Shown: positions 56,821-64,000 of the stretch, piece after piece | Numbering within the stretch: the first letter of the stretch is position 1 | Layout: every line of letters begins with the position of its first letter | Assembly (NCBI GenBank): GCA_020636255.1 | Contig: JACJYE010000004.1 | Coordinates: 248,001 to 312,000, forward strand | Length of the DNA: 64,000 nt | Direction of reading: 5' to 3' | Source: Lewinellaceae bacterium | GTDB lineage: Bacteria > Bacteroidota > Bacteroidia > Chitinophagales > Saprospiraceae | Position numbers and translations under genes: made by a program | The notes under the pieces: generated by a model | What the model was told of the DNA's origin: nothing | The model's input: the letters and a program-made list of their open reading frames with translations, nothing else | Databases searched by the model: none

Positions 56821-57921
56821 ATGGCCTGGTCTTTAAAAATATTCCGGTTCGCAGGTATCAATGTATACCTTCATTGGACTTTCCTGCTGTTACTGATCTG
56901 GATCGTGGTTGCCAGCCTCAGTTCCGGCCAGCCCACGGCCGAGGCGCTGATGCCAGCCTGGGTGATCCTATCCCTTTTCGGCTGTGTATTGTTGCACGAG
57001 TTCGGGCATGCCCTTCAGGCGAGGCGTTACGGCATCACCACAGAACGCATCACGCTGCTGCCCATTGGCGGCGTAGCCAGCCTGGAGAAAATGCCTGAAA
57101 AACCCGGTCAGGAGCTCCTGGTTGCACTGGCCGGCCCGGCCGTCAACCTGGCCATAGCCGCAGTATTGGGCGCATACATCCTGGCCAGCGGGATATCTTT
57201 CAAGCTATTTCCCCTTTTCGAAGATATCAGCCAGGTCAAAGACGGGGCAGGTTTTGTCGCCATTCTGTTGAAAATGAATGCCATCCTTTTCCTTTTCAAC
57301 CTCATACCTGCCTTCCCCATGGACGGTGGCAGGGTTTTACGAGCGCTGTTATCGATCAATTTTAACCGGGCGCAGGCCACGGCTATTGCTGCCAGGATCG
57401 GGCAGTTTCTCGCCATGGGCTTTGTGCTGGTGGGGCTGTTCTCTCCCAATTTCCTACTCATTTTCATCGGCCTTTTCATATACCTCGGCGCCGGTGGGGA
57501 AGCAACTTATGAGGCGCAGCGCACAGCGTTGTCCAACCTTACGGTAGAGGATGTGCTCATGCATCAATTCACCCCGCTCCACGCCTGGGAAACCATCGGC
57601 CAGGCGACGGCCATCCTGCTCGATGGCCAGGAGAAAGAATTCATCGTAACAGAGGATAACCAGATCATAGGCACACTGTCGCGAGACGACATTATCAAAG
57701 GGCTCCAACTATACGGAAAGGAAGAGCGTATCAAACAGATCTTAAACCGCGACTGGGTGCGCTTGTCTCCCGGCATGCCGCTCAACGAAGCCTACGAAGA
57801 GATGTCGCGCAAAAAACTCCCCATCTGCCCCGTATTTGACAACGGCAATCTCATTGGCGTGCTCAACCAGGAAAACATCATGGAGGCCATCATGATCGAA
57901 AGCGCCAAAAGGAATAGGTAA
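56821..57921 (+). CDS. Site-2-type M50 metalloprotease with C-terminal CBS domains
   Basis: A 366-residue membrane protease of the M50B type. The zinc site HEFGH is at residues 59-63 in the second membrane segment. The third ligand is in LFNLIPAFPMDGGRVLRALL near 155-175. Six or so hydrophobic segments fill residues 15-230. Two CBS motifs follow at about 240-360 (VEDVLMHQFTPLHAWETIGQ, and QIIGTLSRDDIIKG; then NEAYEEMSRKKLPICPVFDN). CBS pairs bind adenine nucleotides and probably control activity. Such proteases cut transmembrane regulators such as anti-sigma factors. An ECF sigma gene starts 128 bp downstream, but no direct link is shown. Confidence 0.93.
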   Translation: MAWSLKIFRFAGINVYLHWTFLLLLIWIVVASLSSGQPTAEALMPAWVILSLFGCVLLHEFGHALQARRYGITTERITLLPIGGVASLEKMPEKPGQELLVALAGPAVNLAIAAVLGAYILASGISFKLFPLFEDISQVKDGAGFVAILLKMNAILFLFNLIPAFPMDGGRVLRALLSINFNRAQATAIAARIGQFLAMGFVLVGLFSPNFLLIFIGLFIYLGAGGEATYEAQRTALSNLTVEDVLMHQFTPLHAWETIGQATAILLDGQEKEFIVTEDNQIIGTLSRDDIIKGLQLYGKEERIKQILNRDWVRLSPGMPLNEAYEEMSRKKLPICPVFDNGNLIGVLNQENIMEAIMIESAKRNR

Positions 57922-57996
57922 TTCTCGTAGTTATAGGAAAAACTCCTAAACCCAAAATACGCTTTTTGGCACAATAAACGGAAAGTGAAGAAGTAA

Positions 57997-58004
57997 TAGC
58001 TTTG
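57997..58004 (+). promoter_or_regulatory. -7 box (TAGCTTTG) of the ECF sigma gene
   Basis: A perfect TAnnTTTG match 45 bp before the ATG at 58050. A TTTG at 57965-57968 is 28 bp upstream, which is longer than usual. Confidence 0.45.
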
Positions 58005-58049
58005 TATCAGCAAAAGGCTAAGCCTTTTTCCCGTATTAATTCAGGTAGC

Positions 58050-58625
58050 ATGCAAAAGGCGATTTTCAAACAAATGACTGACGAGCAGTTGGTACTCTGT
58101 TTCCAGGGCCAGGCCGATGCGCTGGCCTTCGGAGAGTTATACTGCCGGTACTTCACGAAACTGTACCACTACTGTTACGTAATCCTGAACAATGCCGATG
58201 AAGCGGCAGATATCGCTCAGGACACCTTTGCCAAAGCCGCTGAGAAGATCCACCACCTCAAGGCGCCCGCCCAGTTTTCGGCATGGCTGTTCCGCATTGC
58301 CCGCAACGCCTGTATCGACCAGGCCAAGGAGAAGCAAAAGCGCCAATCGGTTTCACCCGATAGCTCCCCTGACCTCGTGGAGGAAGAATTCGATGTTGAG
58401 GAGGCCATGGCCAAAGAAGCCGCTATAGAGCAGATCAGGTTACTGATGGAACGGCTCGCCCCTGAAGCGCGCAGCATACTGATGGCCAAGTATTTTGATG
58501 GCCGTTCCATCCAGGAACTCACCGAATTGATGGGCTTGTCGGAGAGCGCCATAAAGATGCGCTTGTCCAGAGCCCGCCACCGCATGCTGAAACTTTACAA
58601 TTGTCCGCCTCGTATAGCTAGTTGA
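58050..58625 (+). CDS. ECF-type RNA polymerase sigma factor
   Basis: A 191-residue ECF sigma factor. Region 2 holds FGELYCRYFTKLYHYCYVIL, DEAADIAQDTFAKAAEKIHH and FSAWLFRIARNACIDQAKEK; region 4 has LAPEARSILMAKYFDGRSIQ and ELMGLSESAIKMRLSRARHR. The ATG at 58050 is used, since the upstream TTG lies inside the probable promoter. No anti-sigma gene follows directly; the next gene is a GshB-like ATP-grasp enzyme. The regulon is unknown. Confidence 0.92.
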   Translation: MQKAIFKQMTDEQLVLCFQGQADALAFGELYCRYFTKLYHYCYVILNNADEAADIAQDTFAKAAEKIHHLKAPAQFSAWLFRIARNACIDQAKEKQKRQSVSPDSSPDLVEEEFDVEEAMAKEAAIEQIRLLMERLAPEARSILMAKYFDGRSIQELTELMGLSESAIKMRLSRARHRMLKLYNCPPRIAS

Positions 58626-58661
58626 ACAGGTGATCGATATTGATAACCTACTCCCTGCTGC

Positions 58662-59696
58662 ATGAAAAAATTCAGCGTCCTGATATTAACGGACCATCGC
58701 AGCCACAGCAGCGACAACTCCCTCTATGCGCTGGGCTCAACCCTTAGAAAACACCGAAAAATAGCCCGCGTAGATGTTGCCAGCCGTGGCAACCCCGCCA
58801 ACAATGTTTTTTTCTACCAGCACCAGTCAACGGAACTCCAGGCCTGGCCCCTGAAACAGGAAATGGCCTTCGACAGTATGGCGCACCGTTTCATGAACCA
58901 TACGGTGACGGTGGATGCCCGCGATTACGACTGGATATGGCTACGCCTTCCCCGGCCCATACCCCAGGGTTTTTTCACTTTCCTGGACAAGGCCATAGGG
59001 GAAAACCGCATTTTCAACCGCCCTTCCGGCATCGAAGCGACCAGTACAAAAGCATTCCTGCTGAACTTTCCCGAATGGTGCCCGCCCATGCACATGTGCC
59101 ACACGCTTGAGGATATCTGGCAGGCCCAGGAACGCTATCCCGTCGTGCTGAAGCCCCTGCAAAGCTATGGCGGCCAGGGGATCGTAAAGGCCGACAAGGG
59201 TTTCATCTATGAGAACCGCAGGCGTTTTACTTTTGAACAATACCTACCCTTGCTTCAACAGCAATTGCATGCAGGCGGATATCTGGCCATGCAGTATCTG
59301 CGCAATGTGCGCCAGGGAGATAAACGGATCATCGTCGTGAACGGAGAGCTAATTGGCGCCGTGCTTCGCATGCCGCCGAAAGGCTCGTGGCTGTGCAATG
59401 CCGCCCAGGGTGGGCAGGCCATGGAAGCCCAGGCCGATGAGCGGGAGCTGGAGATCACGCGCCGCCTCACCGACGCGCTGGCCCCCAGAGGCGTGGTCAT
59501 GTTCGGCCTGGATACCCTCGTCGATAACCAGGGCAGGCGCACATTATCGGAAGTAAATACGCTGAGCATCGGAGGGATCAAACCCATGGAGGACATCACA
59601 GGCAAACCTGTCATCAAACGGGTTGTGAACATTTTGACGTCATATATGGCCGAAGAGGAAAACCAGAAACGGCCCAATGCGGTTTCATCTAAATAG
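58662..59696 (+). CDS. GshB-like ATP-grasp ligase
   Basis: A 344-residue ATP-grasp enzyme resembling bacterial glutathione synthetase GshB. Blocks are RDYDWIWLRLPRPIPQGFFT near residue 87, the FNRPSGIEATSTKAFLLNFP stretch near 120, YPVVLKPLQSYGGQGI near 160, RQGDKRIIVVNGELIGAVLR near 217, and LDTLVDNQGRRTLSEVNTLS near 284 with Mg2+ ligands. It may make glutathione or join another Cys-containing or amino-acid substrate; no gshA is in the window. It lies 36 bp after the ECF sigma gene and 23 bp before the MscS gene, suggesting an operon. Confidence 0.82.
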   Translation: MKKFSVLILTDHRSHSSDNSLYALGSTLRKHRKIARVDVASRGNPANNVFFYQHQSTELQAWPLKQEMAFDSMAHRFMNHTVTVDARDYDWIWLRLPRPIPQGFFTFLDKAIGENRIFNRPSGIEATSTKAFLLNFPEWCPPMHMCHTLEDIWQAQERYPVVLKPLQSYGGQGIVKADKGFIYENRRRFTFEQYLPLLQQQLHAGGYLAMQYLRNVRQGDKRIIVVNGELIGAVLRMPPKGSWLCNAAQGGQAMEAQADERELEITRRLTDALAPRGVVMFGLDTLVDNQGRRTLSEVNTLSIGGIKPMEDITGKPVIKRVVNILTSYMAEEENQKRPNAVSSK

Positions 59697-59719
59697 CTGT
59701 TTTGGCGAGGCCGCCAGGT

Positions 59720-60643
59720 ATGCTCATAGAACCAACCCACAGCGCCATGTTTGCACTCATCAAACGATTTGACTTCCTGCTCAAGCTCATTGCCCTGGGC
59801 GCGTTGCTTTACGTGGAAGTATACCACCTTGCACGTATCCTCGGCCCGGAATATGATTACTTTGCCGATATCGTCATCAGGTACTTCATCTTTGCGCTGG
59901 GCCTGAGCGTGGTCGTATCCACGCTGTCCTGGCTGTACCGCCGTGGGAAGAAGATGAAGCCCTCACAGGTCGACAACGTAACGCTGGGCCTGCAGAACAT
60001 TTATTACCTGCTCATCACCGGCGGCCTCATTATGACGGCCCTGGGCTTCTGGAAGATCGACTTCAAGACACTGTTCACGACCCTAAGCATTGTGGCGGCC
60101 GCCATTGCTATCATTTCCAAGGATTTTATTGCCGAGATCATCAGCGGTATCATCATCAGCTTTTCCCGGGAGATCTCTATTGATGACTACGTCAAGATCG
60201 GGGACCATAAGGGCAAGATCATCGATATTACACTAACGAAGATCGCCCTGCTTAACGACGATGACGACCTCATTTTTATGCCGAACACGACCGTCTTCTC
60301 CAGCCAGATCGTCAACTACACCAAACGGGAGATCAAAAAGATCAGCATAGAATTCGAGGTTATGATCCAAAGCCTGAAAACGGTCGAAGAGCTGGAGAAC
60401 GACCTTATCCGGGCCATTGCCGAATTTAAAGAACACATCGTACCCAACAGCTACACCCTGAAGATCGTAGAGATCCGGCGCGACAGCCTTTCCCTCAAGT
60501 TCCAGTACACCCTCGACCATATCAACCGCGACCTGGAGCGGGAGATCCGCCGGAAAACGGTGCGGCGGGTGGTCAACTACGTCAAGAAAAACCTCAATGC
60601 AGCCTCCAGGCAACCCCAGCCCGAAAGCCCGGTAAAGGCCTGA
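59720..60643 (+). CDS. MscS-family mechanosensitive ion channel
   Basis: A 307-residue small-conductance mechanosensitive channel. Three membrane segments lie at about 20-40, 50-75 and 90-115. The pore-lining and beta-domain blocks follow: LSIVAAAIAIISKDFIAEII near residue 126, then SISF-like FSREISIDDYVKIGDHKGKI and ALLNDDDDLIFMPNTTVFSS. It releases solutes during osmotic downshock. The start is uncertain: ATG 59720 is used, and ATG 59747 would remove nine residues. The C-terminal cytoplasmic part is short. Confidence 0.92.
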   Translation: MLIEPTHSAMFALIKRFDFLLKLIALGALLYVEVYHLARILGPEYDYFADIVIRYFIFALGLSVVVSTLSWLYRRGKKMKPSQVDNVTLGLQNIYYLLITGGLIMTALGFWKIDFKTLFTTLSIVAAAIAIISKDFIAEIISGIIISFSREISIDDYVKIGDHKGKIIDITLTKIALLNDDDDLIFMPNTTVFSSQIVNYTKREIKKISIEFEVMIQSLKTVEELENDLIRAIAEFKEHIVPNSYTLKIVEIRRDSLSLKFQYTLDHINRDLEREIRRKTVRRVVNYVKKNLNAASRQPQPESPVKA

Positions 60644-60674
60644 CAGCCTTCAAATAAGCACATAGGCATGTAAA

Positions 60675-60706
60675 AACGCCGCCGCTTTGGAATAAGCGGC
60701 AGCGTT
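60675..60706 (-). terminator. Rho-independent terminator of the 42-residue membrane peptide gene
   Basis: A 13-bp stem with one mismatch (60675-60687 and 60694-60706) around a 6-base loop. On the minus strand it is followed by TTTTT, so it points to a minus-strand transcript, the one that would carry the small gene at 60778-60906. It also lies 31 bp after the MscS stop. Confidence 0.8.
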
Positions 60707-60777
60707 CAACATAATTCAAGTAGCTTACGATTTTCAATTTCCGGTTCCCGCCAGGCTTGATGGGGCCATCCTCGGTA

Positions 60778-60906
60778 TTAGCTGCCGAACAGTTCGAGGA
60801 TGAGCGGCATAACTGCCAGGCCTGCGAGGATCAGCAGCCCGATAAATACGAGGGATAAAAGAAAATAATAAGCCCAGCGGTCCATTTTTTGCGGTTGTGT
60901 TGCCAT
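60778..60906 (-). CDS. Small membrane protein (42 residues), unannotated-size gene
   Basis: An ATG-to-TAA frame of 42 codons. It encodes a polar N-terminus (MATQPQKMDRW) and one hydrophobic helix (YYFLLSLVFIGLLILAGLAV) followed by MPLILELFGS. A minus-strand terminator sits 72 bp downstream with a T-run, which supports real transcription. It has the shape of small membrane regulators or subunits; no family is recognised. Divergent from the patatin gene at 61128. Confidence 0.6.
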   Translation of the reverse strand: MATQPQKMDRWAYYFLLSLVFIGLLILAGLAVMPLILELFGS

Positions 60907-61127
60907 ACGACTAAGGATTAATGTCTTTATTAATTGGGTTTCTGCCGCCTGATTTTGAAATAAGACCCTGTATGATCTTCAAGGTCACGCGAGGGTGTCA
61001 TTTTTTTTACCGCCCTGCCAGGCCCTACTGGATATCCCGGGGTAAAATGCCCCTGAAATCACATAAATTCGCTAAGTTTACCCTGCCGGCAAACCGGCAT
61101 TTACACCATCTGCTAAACCCTTAAACC

Positions 61128-62984
61128 ATGATCAAAGAAAAAAAGAAAGTCTTCAAGATCGGTATCGCTATGGCCGGGGCCGTTTCGGCTGGCGCCTATA
61201 CCGCCGGAGTCATGGATTATCTGCTGGAAACCTTGTCCAAATGGGAAAACGCCAAAGAAAAGAACCGCCAGGTGGGAAAGGATCACCCGGAATATGACCC
61301 TTCCGTTCCCGACCACGATGTGATCATTGAAGTAGTAGGCGGAGCTTCTGCAGGCGGCATGACCGCAGCCATCATGGCCTTATCGCTATTCGAAGGGATC
61401 CGCCCAATCAACAAAGACAACCCGAATAAAGAGAACAACAAACTCTACGATTCCTGGGTAGGCCTCAACGACAAAGAAGATGGCAAGCCTACACTGCTCC
61501 AGATGCTGGAGACGGAAGATATCTTCGATGAAAACGGCGTGATCTCCCTGCTCAACTCCAAGCCCATCGACGCCATAGCCGAAAAGGCCATGAACCTGTC
61601 GCGCGTAGTGCATACACTGCCGGATTACATCTCTCCTGGCCTCGAGATCATCCTCACCATTACCAGCCTGCGCGGCATTCCGCTGGCCATCAACTTCTTC
61701 GAAGAGACCAAGCGCAGCATGGATGAACCACCGAAGCCCGCCCATAAGATGAACCTGTACAAGGGCATTGCTCATTTCAGGGTCACCCGTGATGACACGC
61801 CGACACCGCCGCATATCCTCGCTTTCAACCCGGAATCGGGCCAGGCCCGCCGGGCGCTGCTCGATTGCGCCATTGCAACCGGGGCTTTCCCCATCGGGCT
61901 GGCGCCGCGCCACCTGAAAAACACCAGCACGGAATACATCAAGGCTATGGTGCACCACATGTTCGTCAAGCCCGGCAACAAAGTCGACGAGTACGAACGC
62001 GCCATCGCTTCCCAGAGCCTGCGCATTGAAGTGGAAGACGACGACTTCAACTTCTTCGCGGTCGACGGCGGCACCGTCAACAACGAACCCTTCGGAGAAG
62101 TGATCCGGGCATTGGAAGAGAAATGTGAATACGACGAGGAGAGAAACTACGCCATCCTGATGATCGACCCCTTCCCGAATTTCGAATCACAGATCGACAA
62201 AGACCGGGAAAGCACGCCAAAAGTAATAGAACTGGCGCCCCAGATCCTGAGCGCCATCCGCGGGCAGGCCATGGTGAAGGAGAGCGACCTTGCTGAAGGC
62301 CTTTCCGAAGGGCATACCCTGCGCATGATCTTCCCTTCGCGCCGGGAAGGCGATTTCAAGGACCCCTACCCCATCTGCTGCGGCTCTCTCGACGGCTTCG
62401 GCGGCTTTTTCGCTCGTGAATTCCGGGAGCACGACTTCGAGCTGGGCCGCAAGAACTGCCAGAGCTTCCTGCGCAACTATTTCACCATTCCCCTCGGCCG
62501 CGCCCAGTCCATGTCCGTATTCGAAGGCTGGGACGCCAATGAACCCAGGCACCGCCGGTTCTACAGCCAGGAGACCAATGGCTATCCCATCATTCCGGAC
62601 ATGACCTACGACCCTGAAAAATACGGGGACAACGCCATGGGATACCCGCATAAGCAACGGATCTCGCCTCAAATGTTATTCGGCCTGGAAAAGGATATTT
62701 ACAACCGCCTTCGCGAGGTTTTCGTGAATATCTACAAGTACGAAAAGCCGGAAATGAGCCGCGAGGCACGCGAGCTGGACCGGCAGGTGGAATGGATACT
62801 CAAGGAACACTACAAACCCTCCACCTGGAGCCAGTTGCGCAGCGACCTCGCTACCTACATCGGCAAACTGCTTTGGAAATACATGGGCGCCAGTAAAGTG
62901 GCAGGCATCGCAACCAGGACGGTCATCAAAACGATCCTGATGGACTTCAAGAAGCGAGGCTTGCTGGACGAAGGCCAGAAATAG
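61128..62984 (+). CDS. Patatin-like phospholipase
   Basis: A 618-residue cytoplasmic patatin-fold lipase that would hydrolyse acyl esters of phospholipids or other lipids. The oxyanion region is GIAMAGAVSAGAYTAGVMDY at residues 12-31. The nucleophile elbow is GGASAGGMTA with Ser74. The catalytic Asp is Asp313 in FFAVDGGTVNNEPFGE, giving the Ser-Asp dyad. It is much longer than bacterial patatins of about 300 residues; the extra C-terminal 280 residues (from LPFSR-like IFPSRREGDFKDPYPICCGS on) are of unknown role. No signal peptide. Convergent with ung. Confidence 0.9.
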   Translation: MIKEKKKVFKIGIAMAGAVSAGAYTAGVMDYLLETLSKWENAKEKNRQVGKDHPEYDPSVPDHDVIIEVVGGASAGGMTAAIMALSLFEGIRPINKDNPNKENNKLYDSWVGLNDKEDGKPTLLQMLETEDIFDENGVISLLNSKPIDAIAEKAMNLSRVVHTLPDYISPGLEIILTITSLRGIPLAINFFEETKRSMDEPPKPAHKMNLYKGIAHFRVTRDDTPTPPHILAFNPESGQARRALLDCAIATGAFPIGLAPRHLKNTSTEYIKAMVHHMFVKPGNKVDEYERAIASQSLRIEVEDDDFNFFAVDGGTVNNEPFGEVIRALEEKCEYDEERNYAILMIDPFPNFESQIDKDRESTPKVIELAPQILSAIRGQAMVKESDLAEGLSEGHTLRMIFPSRREGDFKDPYPICCGSLDGFGGFFAREFREHDFELGRKNCQSFLRNYFTIPLGRAQSMSVFEGWDANEPRHRRFYSQETNGYPIIPDMTYDPEKYGDNAMGYPHKQRISPQMLFGLEKDIYNRLREVFVNIYKYEKPEMSREARELDRQVEWILKEHYKPSTWSQLRSDLATYIGKLLWKYMGASKVAGIATRTVIKTILMDFKKRGLLDEGQK

Positions 62985-62993
62985 AAACGAGCT

Positions 62994-63665
62994 TCAGAGC
63001 CTCCAGTCTACGGGGGCTTTCCCCTGTTCCTGAAGGTATTCATTGGCTTTGGAGAAGTGTCGGCAGCCAAAGAACGCGCCGCCGGCCAGGGGTGAAGGGT
63101 GCGCCGCCTCCAGGATGAGGTGCCTGCTCCCGTCTAACAATACTTTTTTTTGCCGAGCGAAGTTGCCCCAAAGCATAAAAACCAGGCCTTCGCGCCCTTC
63201 CGACAGCTTTCGGATAACGGCATCCGTGAAGCGCTGCCAGCCGATCTTCTGGTGAGAAGCAGGCTTTTTGTGTTCAACGGTAAGCATGGCGTTGAGCAGG
63301 AACACGCCGCGCTCCGCCCAGGGTGTGAGATCACCGTGATTGGGGATGGGCACGCCCAGGCCGGCGTTAAGCTCCTTATAGATATTCTGAAGGGAGGGCG
63401 GGATGCGGACGCCCTTTGGCACCGAAAAACACAGCCCCATCGCCTCTCCAGGGTTGTGGTAGGGGTCCTGCCCGAGGATGACGACTTTTACCTTATTAAA
63501 AGGTGTGGTGTCGAAAGCGTTGAAGATCAGCGAGCCCGGAGGGTATATCTTTTTGCCGCCGGCTTTTTCCTGCTTCAGAAAAGTGACTATCTCCTGAAAA
63601 TATGGCTGGCTGAATTCATCATCCAGCACTTCCTTCCAGCTTTCTTCGATCCTGACGTTGCTCAT
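62994..63665 (-). CDS. ung: Uracil-DNA glycosylase
   Basis: Family 1 UDG (223 residues), excising uracil from DNA. The catalytic water-activating motif GQDPYHNPGEAMGLCFSVP is at about residues 65-83 with Asp67. LLNAMLTVEH is near 125, FMLWGNFARQKK near 165, and the minor-groove loop HPSPLAGG near 193. The start is the ATG at 63665; a longer frame to 63779 overlaps the next gene and is not needed. A -7-like box (TATCTTTA) lies about 24 bp upstream. Confidence 0.96.
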   Translation of the reverse strand: MSNVRIEESWKEVLDDEFSQPYFQEIVTFLKQEKAGGKKIYPPGSLIFNAFDTTPFNKVKVVILGQDPYHNPGEAMGLCFSVPKGVRIPPSLQNIYKELNAGLGVPIPNHGDLTPWAERGVFLLNAMLTVEHKKPASHQKIGWQRFTDAVIRKLSEGREGLVFMLWGNFARQKKVLLDGSRHLILEAAHPSPLAGGAFFGCRHFSKANEYLQEQGKAPVDWRL

Positions 63666-63762
63666 GCAGAGTAAAGGTGGGTGTGTGATAAAGATATCAA
63701 TTTTGGGGGAAATCAGGGGTGTCGTTTGTCGAACGCCTCCCAGCCACTGGCCAGAGGAAGCA

Positions 63763-64000
63763 TCAAAAGCCCGGGCCAAAGCCCTCCCGCAGGTTGAACG
63801 CCATTCGCAGTTGTTTATATAACCGCTCTGCCTCGGGGAAGCTCAGGGTCTGCTGGCCGTCGGAGAAAGCCTTTTCCGGCTGCTCATGAACTTCCATGAT
63901 GATGCCGTCGGCGCCGGCCATAACGGAGGCCAGGGCCACTTTATCCACAAAACGGCGCAGGCCGACGCCATGGCTGGGGTCGGCTATGACAGGCAGGTGG
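63763..64000 (-). CDS. DAHP synthase, C-terminal part (cut by window edge)
   Basis: The minus-strand frame is open to the right edge, so the N-terminus is outside the window. The visible 78 residues, with HLPVIADPSHGVGLRRFVDK, ALASVMAGADGIIMEVHEQP and SDGQQTLSFPEAERLYKQLR, match the C-terminal part of a 3-deoxy-7-phosphoheptulonate synthase of the type common in Bacteroidota. That enzyme starts aromatic amino-acid biosynthesis. A fused chorismate mutase, frequent in this phylum, would have to lie at the other end and cannot be seen. Confidence 0.85.
   Translation of the reverse strand, partial: HLPVIADPSHGVGLRRFVDKVALASVMAGADGIIMEVHEQPEKAFSDGQQTLSFPEAERLYKQLRMAFNLREGFGPGF

Noticed and set aside
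60921..61124. A 67-codon frame on the + strand upstream of the patatin gene
   Set aside because: Biased composition, no recognisable domain, and it lies in the leader region of the patatin gene.

Overview
The window is bacterial chromosome, almost certainly from the phylum Bacteroidota and probably from the Saprospirales (Lewinella/Haliscomenobacter-like). The placement is inference. It rests on two type IX secretion (T9SS) cargo proteins with type B and type A C-terminal sorting domains, a short 288-residue primary sigma factor, and Bacteroidota promoters with a TAnnTTTG -7 box (best example: TTTG-N19-TAACTTTG upstream of rpsO). Many secreted lipoproteins, weak Shine-Dalgarno signals and a G+C content in the mid-50s by eye fit the same picture. 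No rRNA, tRNA, CRISPR array, integrase or transposase was recognised.

Region 1 (1-17182, all + strand) is a glycan-use locus. It holds a GH2 beta-galactosidase (5' end outside the window), an S1 sulfatase, an Ldh-family oxidoreductase, a CE12-like acetylesterase, mannonate dehydratase (uxuA), galK, galT, an SSS sodium/sugar symporter, a GH51 arabinofuranosidase, a GH43 enzyme, a DUF4861 lipoprotein and a GH105 unsaturated uronyl hydrolase. Together they could strip acetyl and sulfate groups, galactose, arabinose and unsaturated uronate from a pectin-like (rhamnogalacturonan-I) or ulvan-like polymer, import galactose and feed it to the Leloir pathway. No SusC/SusD pair lies inside the window.

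Region 2 (17276-25979) has two unknown small proteins, a GT39/ArnT-like membrane glycosyltransferase, and a striking module. An ECF sigma factor overlaps by 4 bp a one-pass membrane protein with a C-terminal TPR domain. This converges, with a 68-bp overlap, on a large exported TPR-CHAT protein that has a C-terminal membrane anchor. The arrangement suggests a sigma / anti-sigma / CHAT-protease signalling unit. A frameshifted alpha/beta hydrolase and a small unknown protein follow.

Region 3 (26047-42561) carries ftsH, xseA-xseB, a 1532-residue T9SS type B surface protein, two tandem arginyl/leucyl-tRNA-protein-transferase-like paralogues that lack the usual cysteine cluster, queA, a secreted transglutaminase-like protein, a DUF2795 protein, a helical-repeat protein and cmk.

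Region 4 (42571-50911, - strand) is housekeeping: a degenerate NUDIX protein, a membrane protein, a lipoprotein, the primary sigma factor, pnp, rpsO and etfB-etfA.

Region 5 (51102-64000) holds a TPR protein, tex, a T9SS-exported vanadium-haloperoxidase/PAP2-like protein flanked by related hairpin/foldback repeats, an M50 protease with CBS domains, another ECF sigma factor, a GshB-like ATP-grasp enzyme, an MscS channel, a 42-residue membrane peptide with its own terminator, a patatin-like lipase, ung, and the C-terminus of a DAHP synthase cut by the window edge.
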